From contig CAWUHX010000035.1 of assembly GCA_963922205.1 (NCBI GenBank), forward strand, positions 62,001 to 126,000: DNA of 64,000 bases. The letters run 5' to 3'. A program made the position numbers and the translations under genes. Under the pieces are notes generated by a model. That model was not told where the DNA came from and made no database searches. It saw nothing but the letters and a program-made list of their open reading frames with translations. Below are positions 11,477-21,900 of the stretch, one piece after another. Numbering within the stretch: the stretch's first letter is position 1; every line of letters starts with the position of its first letter. The stretch comes from Romanomermis culicivorax (lineage: Eukaryota; Nematoda; Enoplea; Mermithida; Mermithidae).

Positions 11477-14400
11477 TTTATTGGATAGTCGATTGTAAAA
11501 AGAATACAAAAAAACGATTAGCAAAGAACAGTTAATAGAGAAAAAAATGTAATACGGATAATAAAGTGTAATAATCCACTATACAGGCGACTGAAGGCAA
11601 AAAAAACGCGCTGACACAGACGCCTAATTAATTACCCAATAAAGTTTGTTTGTCTACATTTTTCAGACGATGCATGAGGGATGTTACATTAGATGACGTG
11701 ATAACAGACTGAGGAAGCTTGTTCCAAATTTGTATAACCCGAAGCGTAAAAAAATTTTTACGAATATCTGTTTTACATTTTGGAATGGGAAGTTTATATT
11801 CGTGAGGATGCCTTGTTTTGATAACATTTGAGAAAGAAAATAATGTTTTGGTTGGCATATCTATGAAACCATGAATAATTTTGTACACATGGCATAAATC
11901 AAATTAAATTCGGCAGTATTCTAATGATTCAAGATTTAAAAATTGAAGTCTATCATCATAGTTCATATCCTTGGGAAAATCCAAAAGTTTCTTTGTGGAA
12001 TATTTCTGTACTTTTTAGACGTTCTTCATGTCTAAAAAATCATAATGACTAAATTAAGTTCATGTGGAACAAAATTTTAGCTGTTTTTTCTTCTAACAGT
12101 GAAAATGATCAACTGAATTTTTTGACCTGCGGGTTTTTGACACGCGTGACCTTCAAGGCACAGAGTTATCCTGGATAACGGCTAAGGTCAAGTCTTTTTT
12201 CATCCTTCGGGTCAGAAAACATTGTGTAGGATCGAGTAGCATGGCTGGTCAAAAACTCCGATATATCTCTAATCCCTAGATTTATTTGTAGAATTTCATT
12301 TTTTGTTGTAAAGTTTTTGCAATGTCTATTCGAAAAAAATTATCAGATGATGAAAAATTTAAACGTATTGAGTTTGTTCGTAAAAAAGAATTCCTGTTTA
12401 ACGTTTGATCCCCTGATAACAAGGTTACAAGAACGTTAGAAAAAACGCCATGTTTTCAAGGTACTTATTTTATGGTTCGTACATGGAAAGAAATAAGTAT
12501 GCATTTTAGGAGGAAAATTTGCTCGCGAAGTATGAACCAACTCCGAGCACGTTTGGCGAGCAGGGTGCTCGCCGAGCATCCCCGAGCATGCTTGGCGAAC
12601 ATGCTCGGGGTAAATTTGTTCGCCGAGCAGAAGTATGAATCGGGCTTTAGTTAACCGACAAGTTCAGTGGTTAGTTTGACAGAAAAACTTTTAAGAATCA
12701 CTAAAGTCGCGTTCTGTTTGGGTAAAAGTTTACATGTTTTGATTGTATTTGGAACTGAGCTTTAACTTCAATATAGGTTTTTCGATTGATTTTTTTAGAA
12801 AACGTACAATTATATTTTTGCTACTCACTATTACTGATTAGCGTTAACTTTAGCATATGTCAAAATAGCTGTTTTCAAATTATCTAAGTAGTGTCTAACA
12901 GATTAGAGCCGAAGCTGATTCAGATTCGAGCCACAGTTTTTCAGTGAGCAGAAATGACAGATATTGACGAAGTTATTTGATTTTTCACCACAATTTTGTG
13001 ATATCTTTTATCTAACTTTCCGCTCGAACCTTTCTAAAATATTTCTCCCTTTCAGTCATTAGCACACGTGCTAACGCCATTAGCAACATACTAGAAAAAC
13101 CCTGATACACGGTAACAGTAAGCACATGGTTTGGTATTTGCATTTCACTGAAACGTGATATCGTGCTCTGCTCTGTAAAGAAAACTACGACAGTATTGGA
13201 GAAATATGTGCCCTTTTGCTTCACTATCCTTGAGAGCAGAAAATTGTTCCATGCAAGGAACTCTCCAGAACAACGAAGAGCGTCTACTGCAAAAATGCAT
13301 TAGACTTCAACAACAGCGTCCTCTATCACCTGAATACTAGAACAAATTTGCAAGCGTTTTTGGTAATATTGGAATATTTTCTTCCATTTCATTCTAAAGC
13401 AAGAGGGAAGATAGAAAAGTTTCGCGAACTTATGTGAAAACGACATTGTACACGACAAAACAGTTCCTCCCAAGTCATTTTCGTCCCCTAATCATGGTTC
13501 ATTCGATGATTTTGTTAAACCGTACATTTTTTTAGGGAAGATTACAAAATTTTTTAAAATAGATGAAACTCGGCCTGGCGAGGTCACGTAGCTTCTGAAT
13601 TTCATGTTAGGAGGTTCAGAATGGCGCGCTTAAAAACCTCATGGTGGGGTCTGGAGCAAAGTTGCAGAATAAATCGACTTTTAGCTATACTTTAGGCTCG
13701 AAAAATCTCCGTAAATAGATAATTAATTTAGACTACTCCTGATCAAAATGTATTTTTGAATTGGTACTAAACTATGAATAAAACTTGGGCAGCCACAGCC
13801 CCGAAGGCATCGTAACTACATATTAGTGACCAATCAATTACACAAATTTTCTTCATTATGATCGTATCTATGCATGATTTCTGAATTCGAAACTATTCAA
13901 ATCTGTTCATGTTCACATACCACGCATTCAGACACATTCAATAGCCTCAAGTCGCCATAAAAGATCAAAGTTATTGATAGACCTTCTGCTATGTCTTCGA
14001 ACATAATCTAGCAATTGCTTTCTCTGCCCTTCGAACCTTGATGTTTTTTTGCGAATGGACAGCGGTCAACATTCAACAGCTGTCCACTCGAGAATTCAAC
14101 AAACCATGCTGTTGTAGCAATGACTGAAATGTGGGACCAATTTTTTCGTTGTGGCGTATGAAGACGCGTATGTTGCCCTAAACTTTCCTCGAATTGGATT
14201 CAATTCGATTTACATTCTTGCCATAGTTCGCCAAAAAGTTTGGCTATGGCTCATCTGTGAAATATGACGTTTCAAGTGTCCTTACTCAAGTAGGGTAAAT
14301 TGCATTGCAATGCATTGTATTATAAAGATGAATATATAATTTCTAGTTGAAAACAGTCAACTGCAAGACGAAAAGAAAGTCAAAAGCAGCATCTGTTCAA

Positions 14401-14783
14401 GGCATGGCTTGAAACCTGTTTCTCCCACAATTGTCGATTTCCCGGTGGAAATCTGCATATTTTAAGGAGATATATTGATAAGTTTGGAGCAACCAAGTGA
14501 CTGGAGGAAATCCACATCATCGGTTTACTTCTGAAGTGTAACATGAATTTTGTATTACATAGTTGTATGCAAATAGGTTTACCTGATCTTCATCTAACTG
14601 TTCAGAAGACGTTGGTAAATCTTTTGCCCATTTCTCCTCCTTAATACCGATTTTCTCTGATTTCATTGTAGCATTTGGCGTCTTTTTAGTACCAAAGCTT
14701 CGACGGAGGATACCGATCTTCAAGGGTCGTTTATGCTCCTGGTACATAGGTCCGTCTTCAGGATGTAAACCAGCTTCATCCAT
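3713..14783 (-). CDS. THAP-type zinc-finger protein, six exons, ~400 aa
   Basis: Gene model assembled by eye: exons 14783-14583, 9571-9451, 7798-7650, 7264-6991, 4339-4176 and 4006-3713 (stop included) join in compatible phases (0,1,0,1,0) to 1203 bases. Residues 74-117 form C-x2-C-x36-C-x2-H (C74, C77, C114, H117), the THAP signature, with FP-P and Trp99 between the cysteine pairs and NIIPHV (131-136) where THAP domains carry the AVPTIF box. THAP domains bind DNA in the nucleus and descend from P-element transposase ends. Further on come a basic segment (about 164-185), an acidic Ser/Glu/Asp region (about 210-300) and a Leu/Arg-rich coiled coil (about 315-355). THAP fingers usually sit at the N-terminus; here about 70 residues precede it, so exon 1 is the least certain link. 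Introns 1, 2 and 4 are largely transposons. The domain call is firm; the exact role is unknown. Confidence 0.72.
4176..4339 (-). CDS. THAP-like gene exon 5: acidic Ser-rich region
   Basis: Acceptor ATTTTTAG|AGCAC completes a Glu codon from exon 4; donor AATAAA|GTAAAA gives phase 0. 54 codons rich in Ser, Asp, Glu and Asn. A transposon end lies about 20 bases upstream of the acceptor. Confidence 0.65.
5530..5715. repeat. Family B fragment (poly-G type)
   Basis: GGTTGGGGGGG, AAAATTTTGGGG, GGGGTTAAAAAAAGTCGAAAAATT and TCTGAGTTTGGAGGGGGTTGGG match, in order, the interior of the complete family B copies at 20805-21028 and 51433-51707. The CATACCTGTAA terminus is missing. A related start (CATATCTGTCAGAGGTCCGA) lies at about 5059. 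Confidence 0.55.
5825..6155 (-). repeat. Family C repeat, copy 1
   Basis: Reads, in inverted orientation, like 18262-18660: GTTGTGGACGACTCCCTCC, CGGAAATCGACCAAAAAT, GAAATGATGCTC, TTGATCAACAAGGGCGTGAT, TTTTTGAGCACTG and CTTCAGAAAGTTG occur in the same order. Ends at a TCTTACAGGTATG-type terminus shared with family B. Confidence 0.6.
6991..7264 (-). CDS. THAP-like gene exon 4: basic then acidic region
   Basis: Acceptor CTTTTAG|TTAACG in phase 0; donor ATAG|GTTAGA in phase 1. It holds a KRRK cluster and a long Glu/Asp/Pro-rich stretch. An internal ATG at 7255 could serve as a start for a shorter protein lacking the zinc finger. Confidence 0.7.
7265..7649. other. THAP-like gene intron 3
   Basis: AT-rich intron with no repeat that I recognise. 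Confidence 0.4.
7650..7798 (-). CDS. THAP-like gene exon 3: second half of zinc finger
   Basis: Acceptor CTTTCAG|CTTATC takes phase 1 from exon 2. It encodes VCHKHF (the C-x2-H half), SPDQIV and the NIIPHV box, then an Arg/Ser-rich linker. Donor AAAA|GTAGGA gives phase 0. Confidence 0.78.
8323..8547 (+). pseudogene. Truncated HARBI1-like transposase N-terminus
   Basis: 74 codons. The FPDRTNPLGKYSDTEFWIRY stretch, then a run ending in LTALLE, matches the N-terminal pattern of Harbinger transposases (PNPL-Y-D-EF-RY-K-LLE). The reading stops soon after, and no helix-turn-helix or DDE catalytic region follows. An acidic MDEEDIDDY segment precedes it. Inactive as a transposase. Confidence 0.75.
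8897..9127 (-). pseudogene. Myb/SANT-like DNA-binding protein of Harbinger, truncated
   Basis: 76 codons from the ATG at 9127. The FDVEETEFLLE start, ENKKIDSKSV, KNSAWDAIEEAF and LSKEQLCGKW follow the pattern of the Myb/SANT (MADF-like) accessory protein of PIF/Harbinger elements, which binds the transposon ends. It ends right after the last conserved Trp, so the C-terminal half is lost. Confidence 0.75.
9451..9571 (-). CDS. THAP-like gene exon 2: first half of zinc finger
   Basis: Encodes the first cysteine pair (KCVIC), the FPFP stretch and the conserved Trp (QERSAW). Acceptor GATCAG|ACATC (a second possible AG lies six bases upstream); donor CTAA|GTAAGA leaves phase 1. A Harbinger transposon begins only eight bases into the following intron. 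Confidence 0.75.
9572..10137. other. THAP-like gene intron 1, 3' part
   Basis: AT-rich. From about 10065 (CAAAAGGAATAAAGCTCTCATC) it belongs to dispersed repeat X, whose second copy is at 22955-23340. CATTAGCACTCGTGC-type short palindromes occur near 9920-9970. Confidence 0.5.
11445..11477. repeat. (TAA)n microsatellite, 3' tail of a non-LTR element
   Basis: About ten TAA units followed by TATTTATTGGATAG. On the minus strand this is AATAAATATT(ATT)n, lying just past the 3' end of the reverse-transcriptase fragment at 11628-12040. Confidence 0.7.
11628..12040 (-). pseudogene. Non-LTR retrotransposon, C-terminal ORF2 fragment
   Basis: The minus strand encodes, with two in-frame stops, DRLQFLNLESLEY ... 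YKIIHGF ... RKNFFTLRVIQIWNKLP ... FK/MHRLKN-like segments. This is the extreme C-terminal tail found after the reverse-transcriptase domain in CR1/Jockey-type ORF2 proteins. It is 5'-truncated and broken by stops at about 11915 and 12020. A related, better preserved copy is at 53042-53606. Confidence 0.8.
12647..13330. repeat. Dispersed repeat X, copy 1 (interrupted by the 10138 element)
   Basis: GTTAACCGACAAGTTCAGTGG, GTTAGTTTGACAG, AATCACTAAAGTCGCGTTCTG, TTGATTTTTCACCACAATTTTGTGATAT and TTTCAGTCATTAGCAC occur in the same order at 23024-23260. Together with about 10065-10137 this is one repeat copy split by the Harbinger-like element. Confidence 0.75.
13331..14582. other. THAP-like gene intron 1, 5' part
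   Basis: No repeat termini or coding-like frames recognised in this AT-rich stretch. Confidence 0.4.
14583..14783 (-). CDS. THAP-like gene, putative first coding exon (residues 1-67)
   Basis: The ATG at 14783 opens 67 codons ending with a CAG|GTAAAC donor (phase 0). Upstream, TTTATACAG at about 14797 looks like an acceptor, so the start codon may lie in a second, partly non-coding exon. The frame stays open back to that acceptor, so an upstream coding exon cannot be excluded. The peptide is Lys-rich and polar. It could be a separate small gene; linkage to the THAP exon rests on phase 0 on both sides and the absence of another candidate. Confidence 0.5.
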
Positions 14784-15763
14784 TGTTGCTATAAGCCTGT
14801 ATAAACGAAAAAATTCCAGAGCAACACGGGTAATGGAAAATAAAGTATGCGGATTCTCCGCAACCCAGCATGGATGTACGATTAGACTTAAATACTCATG
14901 CGAAACGTGTTACTGGCATTCCACGCTCCAGATGGCTGAAAATTCGTCATTTTACTGTAACACGAATAAAGCAACTTTCCTCTGCAGCAGAGATTTGCCA
15001 AACACGAAGGAAATCAGATGTTTCTTTCGCTTTCACTACTATGGTCATCCATCAATGTTTCGGCGGAACGAACATCCAATGGTGAACTTGTGTCCTGGTA
15101 ATCGCACCGCTTTAACGCCTTTCGCTATGTAAATATATCAGTATTCAAGAAATAACGAGCCTATGAGCAAAAGTCGGAGACTTGGCACACTTTTTATTAA
15201 CTCCATCAATAGTGACGCGCACAGTAGTCAAAATACAATACAATTTAGTTATTTTTTGATGAAAAACAGTCGCAATAGTAAAACAGCTCGGATACGGTTC
15301 ATGTATGATACGATGTGTTTGTGTGTGTGCGATCACGTGGTCAAACATGGTAATCCAGCTTAATCAGGTTCGCGGCTTATTACATCGTATTTTTCTTCCT
15401 CGCGAGAGGAAAATGGATAATTATACATAGTTATGAGTAAAAACTGTGTCGAAAAGCGACAAAGTCGGACAAGCGGTACCAATCGAAGATCAAGAAATAA
15501 ATGTGCAAGTTTTTTAATATCACTTAATGTGTTGTGTTACTGTGATTTCGGTCACACGTACTCTTCTATTGCACGCCAAAAAATGATCAACTTTTGCGCG
15601 CGGTCATGCATTGAATAAAGAAGCCTTTACATGTAAGCTATCGTGGGAAAAAGCGCACTACGGAAATACAGAACGGAGAAAACTGAAAATTTCTGTTAAA
15701 AAGAAATAAAAATAAGTATTTTCATGTAAAAAGCTAACTTTCCTACGATTTTCAAATTTGTAT
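14784..15763. other. Intergenic between MACO1 3' end and the THAP-like 5' end
   Basis: About 980 bases, so both genes lie head to tail on the minus strand. It should hold the MACO1 poly(A) site (AATAAA on the minus strand overlaps the stop at about 15763-15768) and the THAP-like promoter and 5' UTR. The stretch 14840-15110 has long open frames on the plus strand with mixed character, but I could not identify a protein. Confidence 0.4.
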
Positions 15764-15920
15764 TTATTTAGCTGCAGAGTTACGCGGTGGGGAATAGCGT
15801 ATTTGTTGATCTGGAGTCGACGCGCTTGAAGCCGAATTGACGTTACCACCGCCGTTCATCGACATGTACGGATGATAGGTCATGCCACAATCTTCGAACA
15901 TGAAGCCATTAGTAGTGTTC
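15764..15920 (-). CDS. MACO1: MACO1 exon 13 (residues 878-929) and stop
   Basis: Acceptor TTTTGCAG|GAACAC completes an ATG codon with exon 12. Encodes a Ser/Asn/Pro-rich tail ending RYSPPRNSAAK and TAA at 15764-15766. The AATAAA beginning inside the stop region may be the poly(A) signal. Confidence 0.85.
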
Positions 15921-18900
15921 CTGCAAAAGGAAGAAAATAAAGTCACATATCGATTTCTAGGCATTTGAAATGTTCTTCGCTGACCAAAAACCTGATTCAA
16001 AAATTTTTTTTCGATCACCTCTTCCTTCTTTTTAAATGTGAACAGTTGTGGTACATGTTTTATATCCCCATTTGAACATGATTTCAGAAGGATATTTGAC
16101 AGGTGGATGCAAATCTTTGTGCATATCATTTAACGTTGATTATTCAATGTCGGCATCTTCCTATAACAACTCTTTATTTATTTATGTTACCATCTTTCGT
16201 TTATTTTCTATGGTATTAAATTAATTTTCGTATTTACTAGGTTTTACTTACCTTATCTTAAAATTCGTAAAATCATATGAAAAGACATGAAAAAATATTG
16301 GCCTTGCATTCCTGCTATATAAAGTCGATTGATATCTTCAATATTACATAGAATTTGAGGCCTTTCAATGCAGTAAATCATCTTACATATTATATGGAGA
16401 AGTATAAAGCTGTTGGGACAAAACATCGTAAGCGGGCTGATGATCCATGTTGACTACTGGCGTAACAGATGCGGGTGGAGTCAACTGTTGCTGCTGTTGG
16501 GAATTTGCCGGTTGCTGGCCGTTGAATAATAAAGCGTTGTTGGCCGAAGTTAATTGATTCAAGCGCATACACATTTCTTCCAACTCCTGTTCTTTGGCTT
16601 TTTTCTGAGCTAAAATTGGACGAATGTATTTACTATATGGCATTCGAATTTCGTCGAATGCATAGAATGTCTGAAGAAATTTTTCTGATGTGAATGCTGA
16701 CATAACGTTCAAAATCCAAATGATACTTTACCGAAATCAAAACTTGAAGCCAGTTTGAAAAAATACACAAACAGAAAAGTCAAGAATTATGTAGCAATTT
16801 TACGTGACCAAAAATGATGGATTTTTGATATTTCGAAAATCAAGTGCCAGTATGTCCTCAAAATTCACGATGTTTTTCCAACAAAATTCAAAAGGGGTGT
16901 GACATAATAATTGACATAATTATTTTATCACTACAAAAAATTGAAAAATAGTAATTTTCAAGTGGTTTTGGCAGGAGTACAAATGAATAGCTTCGTGATT
17001 CAAAACTCACCAAAGAAAAATTATAACTCATTTGTTTTGGAAGAATTTTGATACAATGAGTAAATTACAAAGGATATTGTAATGTCTGAAATTAGTCCAA
17101 CGATTTACCTGTCGTAATTTCGAGTTGACGTTTAGCGTCTCCCAACGCCGAAAAAAGATCCAATTTGATACGGGTTTCAGCCGACAAGGACAATTCCAAA
17201 TGTTGTTTCTTCTCTTGTAAAGCATTCAAAGCGGTCATCATAACTTCGACATTGTTTGATTCTTTGTACTGACGTAAAACAGCCACTTCTTGCTCTAACT
17301 GAGAAATCTGCTCCTCTCGTAGTTGCAAATCGCGTCGAATTAGTTTCACTTGATTTTCCATTTCACGACGGCGTTGTTTACATGTTTCGGTACATTCATT
17401 CCTAAAATGATAAAAATTCAAAAATAGATCCCCCAGTTAAAAATGAAAATTTGGAGAAGACGGAACGTTTCCTTTTCAAGATTAACACTGCTACACTACG
17501 ATGCAAAATGATCATTTCCGAAAATTTTCAAAGAAGCAAAAAATGTTGTTTTCGAAGGCAATGGTATAGAAGAAAGGGGCACTTTTTTCAAAATGCATGT
17601 TACTTTCACATCATCGGAGAAATGCGGAAATCGCAAATCGTACAGACAGCAGCAAGGATAATATGCAGAGATCGTTCGCTTACTTAGCTGCATTAACATT
17701 AGCGGTGATTGATTTACTGGCTGCTTGACTGACCGCTTCTTCCAACTTCTTCTGCTGTAGTTTTTTTTCCGTTTTTAATTGTTGCTCTAGTAGATTTTTC
17801 AGCTTTTGTTCTTCGCAAACCCGTTTCTCTAACGTGGAAACGTTTTCTTTGTCTTGCTGGCGAGCTTTCATCAAATTTTGAAATCTTAAAAGATTGAATT
17901 GCTAACGCAAATTCAGACATTTTTTATCGTCAAAACGTTTCTAGGCAACACCGATAGATCAGGAACCAGAAAACGTTTAAACATTTGACTCCCTGACAGA
18001 GCAAGAAACACTATTAACATCTAATAAAACTTACTTTGTTTGTAGTAGTTCGTATTGCTGTTTAGTCTGTTGTAATTCGCTTCGAGAAGCTTTATCAGTG
18101 TTCGATAAGTCGTTTACTTGTCTTCTTAATTCCTGTTCACGACTTTTCGTCTGACGCAATTCGTTGCGCAGTTTCTCCAAATCGGATTCCAAACTATCAT
18201 TTAAAAATATTGTAGTTTCAACAGCGGTTAATCTTATTCCAACGAAGTTTACGATCATAGGGTTGCCAAAAATTTGAGAGGAGAGGGTCAATGAAGGAGG
18301 GGAACGTAGTAGCCAACTTTCTGAAGTTAAGGGGGAGGATCTCAGCCAGTGCTCAAAAATTTCGTTTTTTGATCAAAAATGGACAAATCCCGCCCCTGAT
18401 CAATGAATTTTTAATTTAAAAACGATACTGAGCATCATTTCGGCGCAAAGTACCGGAAAATTTTCGCTTTTTAACTGATTTTTGCTCAAAAAAAGTAATT
18501 TCCGATCAAAAATAGGCATTTTTCGTCGATATCCGGCCGGCTGGAGGGGGTAACTGTCGACACCTAGAAGTTTTGGGAGGGAGTCGTCGACAACTGCCTA
18601 TACAAATGAAAATTTTGGGGGAGGAAACCTTCTCTCCCAATCCCCCAACTACAGGTATGAAATAGTTATGAAGCAGAATTTCGATATGAATTGAATGTAT
18701 GAATAAAGTATCAAATTTTCAGCATGCCATTTAATTAGAAGTAGTAGAAGTTATTATGAAGATGAAAACATCGAATCATAAGCAGACTGTTTAGTAATGA
18801 TGTTTTCGGATATACGGATATGAAAAAATATCCGGATTTCTGGACATCCGAACATTCCATGGAAAACCTTTAACACAAACGACGAATAAAAATAGGAAAT

Positions 18901-21900
18901 TCAGAACACTTACTAGATTCGTTGAACAGGCGATTAGTGAAATCAAATTAAACTAATTTTCAGATGACATAAGTGCGAAGTGATCAACTAAGAAATTTGA
19001 GAGCAAATGATAAACATGTGATGCTTTTATTGACGAGCTTGCAGTTTTTCTGTCTTTATTTTCGGTTAATGCTCTCCTGTGGTTGACATTTTCTGGTTTT
19101 CAGTTTTTTATAGCGATTTTCTTCAACTGACTGCACAGTAAAATTCTTAGGTGAAATGAATTACTCAGAGAATTGATTCTATTAAATTTTTTTGAATGTC
19201 TGTCTTCGCGGACTCCTAGCAATTTGTCCAATCCCACTCGAAAAACAGTCTGCTGTGTAGGTAATAAATTTTCAGCACATTCAGTTCAAAATGTAAATAA
19301 TTTCCTCTTATGTTGTCTCATATAATTCTTAAATTGTACTTGAAATTTGTCAATAAGAAACTGAGATAAACTAAAGGAGCAGTGATTTCAAGTTTACCCA
19401 TATCTATAATCTACACTGTTTACCTCAGCAGATTTTTGTAAAGTTTAAGTAACTGCATACTCCTCCTTTTATGATCATTTTTCATCAATCTAACTACGAA
19501 ATGTACTTTGAAATTCATAAATTGATTTTTCTACCATCGCATGGGCGCCAAAGTAAAATACAAGGCGCTAAGTTACGATGGACGCCATGTTGTGGTACAA
19601 TCGACTAGACGTGCCAAGCATAGTTCCGATTTTTCTTCATTTACACTTGTATTTTTTAGCTTTTTTTAGCTTAGAGCTTTTTCCACAAATGTGGAAGAAA
19701 AAGTCGGCCGTCAAGAACAACAAGGTGTTTTCTGGCGCGTTTTAGAAAGTCAAAATGTATTAATGTTAAAGCGCTTTAGACATAGTTATTATTAATTTGA
19801 AGTGTGTTCGAGCGCTGTTCTCAGGAATTCAAGTGCTGTTTCTCAATCACTAACACAATTACAATCAATAATGTTCATAAAAAATTGATATTCAATGTTT
19901 ATTTTTGATTCTAAACTTTCTGATGATTTACTCTTATTTTTTCTCACTTGATAGTTGTTAAAATAAGGAAATTTAAAATAGGAAAATTTTTAACAATCTA
20001 TCATCATCAGTGATGCCATCAAAAAAAGATTTTAGAAACTTATTTTTCATACAATTTAAAAACTGTTAACACAAGTGAATTTTGTCACATATATGTGACC
20101 AGATATCCGGATATGTGCTCTTTCCAAAACTCCGGATACCCGGATGTCGAAAAATATCCGAGGAACATCAGTAGTACTCAGCGGTTTTTCAAAATGAAAT
20201 TCCCTGACTTTTACAGGTATTCCAGGTTATTTCTCCAGAATATTATAGATTTCTTTGAAGCTCAAATCGTGTGCTGTTTTCAATCAGCTAGATAGTGCTG
20301 CCAACAAACTATAAAATCAAAAATATTAGCTAGAAATCAACCACTTTTCATAAATTTGGTCAAAACAACAAAAAATCAAATCAGTTTTGGACTGAAAAAA
20401 CAACTAAAATTCAGAAATCAAGCAACCAATCAAAAACCGGGACTTCTGTCATTGCCCAATGCTGACCAGGAGCTGTAAACATATAACCTTATAAAACGGA
20501 CATGATAATAAATTCTATTAAATCGATTTTAAAATATTTTTATAACATTTTTTCGATTTTCCGATTTGAAAGCCCAACAATATTTTTTCTAAAAATGAAC
20601 TTTATTTAGTATCACAAACCTAATCATTCGACCATTTCAACTGCTACATTTTTTGTCTTCGTAGCTGCTTATTTTTCTTTAAGTAATCTTTAATTCTTTA
20701 ATAGCCTTTTTGTGCCGATCCAAAATAATACCGATTGTTTTGAAGCACGTCTCTGTTAAAAAAGCTAATAAAGCTGCTGTTTGAGTGCAAATTAAAGTAA
20801 TGAACATACCTGTAATTGGGGTGGGGGGGGGGGGTTTGGGGGGACCCCCCTCCCAACTTGGCCAACCATATACCCAACCCCCCCCCCAGTTCGGAAAAAT
20901 TAGAAAAAATTGGCAAAAAAGAGTATGTTTTCGGCCTTTTTTGGAAAAATTTCGACTTTTTTCGACCCCCTACCCCAAAATTTCGGATTTACCCCCCCCC
21001 CCAACTCGTCGGACCTCTTACAGGTATGGTAATGAATACTTATTGTATTGACATAAGCGTCTTAAATGGTGTATTCATAACTGTATCTCGAGAAGGGTTT
21101 TAGGACCTATTTTATTATTACTCTACACAAATGGCATTTCTTATTTATTGAAAGAATGAATCAAAATTAATGCCAGAATGCTTATCTTAGCTTAATGATG
21201 TTAAAATCTGTACAGACGAATAATTTAAAGTAATTTACATTATGTACTCCGATATTCCAAAGTTTTGTTAGTAAGGATGTTTTCCTACTAAGCTGAAGCA
21301 CGTAAAGTTCATTGAGACCTTCACTTGATTACGCTGCAACTTTAGGAGCATCTCACAAACTATCTAAAATCAAAACGGTTAAAATAGTACCAAAATATGT
21401 CTCAAAGCGACTCATTAACTAACCCACATTATTGTTACCCTGAAAGACTCACAGTTCTGAAACTAGATACCTTTGAAAAAGGAGATTCCTAAACCATATT
21501 GTCATGTTATGTAAAATATTTTCTTAAAAAACTGATTTGAAGTTAGAATTTTCTGCGCCATCATGCAGTCGACCACCAGATCAACTCGGAAGAGAAACAA
21601 AGAAACAAAGAAGAGAAACATAACAACTCGGAGGAGAAAGTGACATCCAAATATTCTGTTTTATAAGCAGAACAGACAGCATTTGTAACAAACACTCTCA
21701 GCATATATTTTTCGTCGGTGATAATGGGGGTATTTAGAGCTATATCAGAAAAACTAGATTTTGGACAAATATAAACTCACTAGCCTTTTTGACCATGCAC
21801 CACAAAATAGGAAATCCTGATATGAAATTATAGTTTCTGATTCATTCGTAAACCGCTCACTATTGGCTTTTTTCATGCCTATTACTAATGCTTTTTTGTT

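Larger units (their letters stand above)
10138..12646. mobile_element. Harbinger-like element with GCTCGGCGAGC palindromes (2509 bp)
   Basis: Inverted termini AGCCCGGTTCATACTTCTGC and AGCCCGATTCATACTTCTGC (complement of the right end) differ at one position, and TTA directly flanks both ends (10135-10137, 12647-12649). Subterminal clusters of GCTCG(C/G)CGAGC and GAGCATGCTCGG palindromes fill 10148-10320 and 12522-12630. The target site is confirmed by repeat X: the flanks rejoin at the single TTA of the empty copy at 23022-23024. No transposase remains. A non-LTR retrotransposon fragment sits inside, antisense. Confidence 0.85.
15921..18034. other. MACO1: MACO1 introns 9-12
   Basis: Four short introns (15921-16386, 16610-17108, 17402-17683, 17885-18034). 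AT-rich; no transposon ends seen, unlike introns 3 and 8. Confidence 0.6.
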
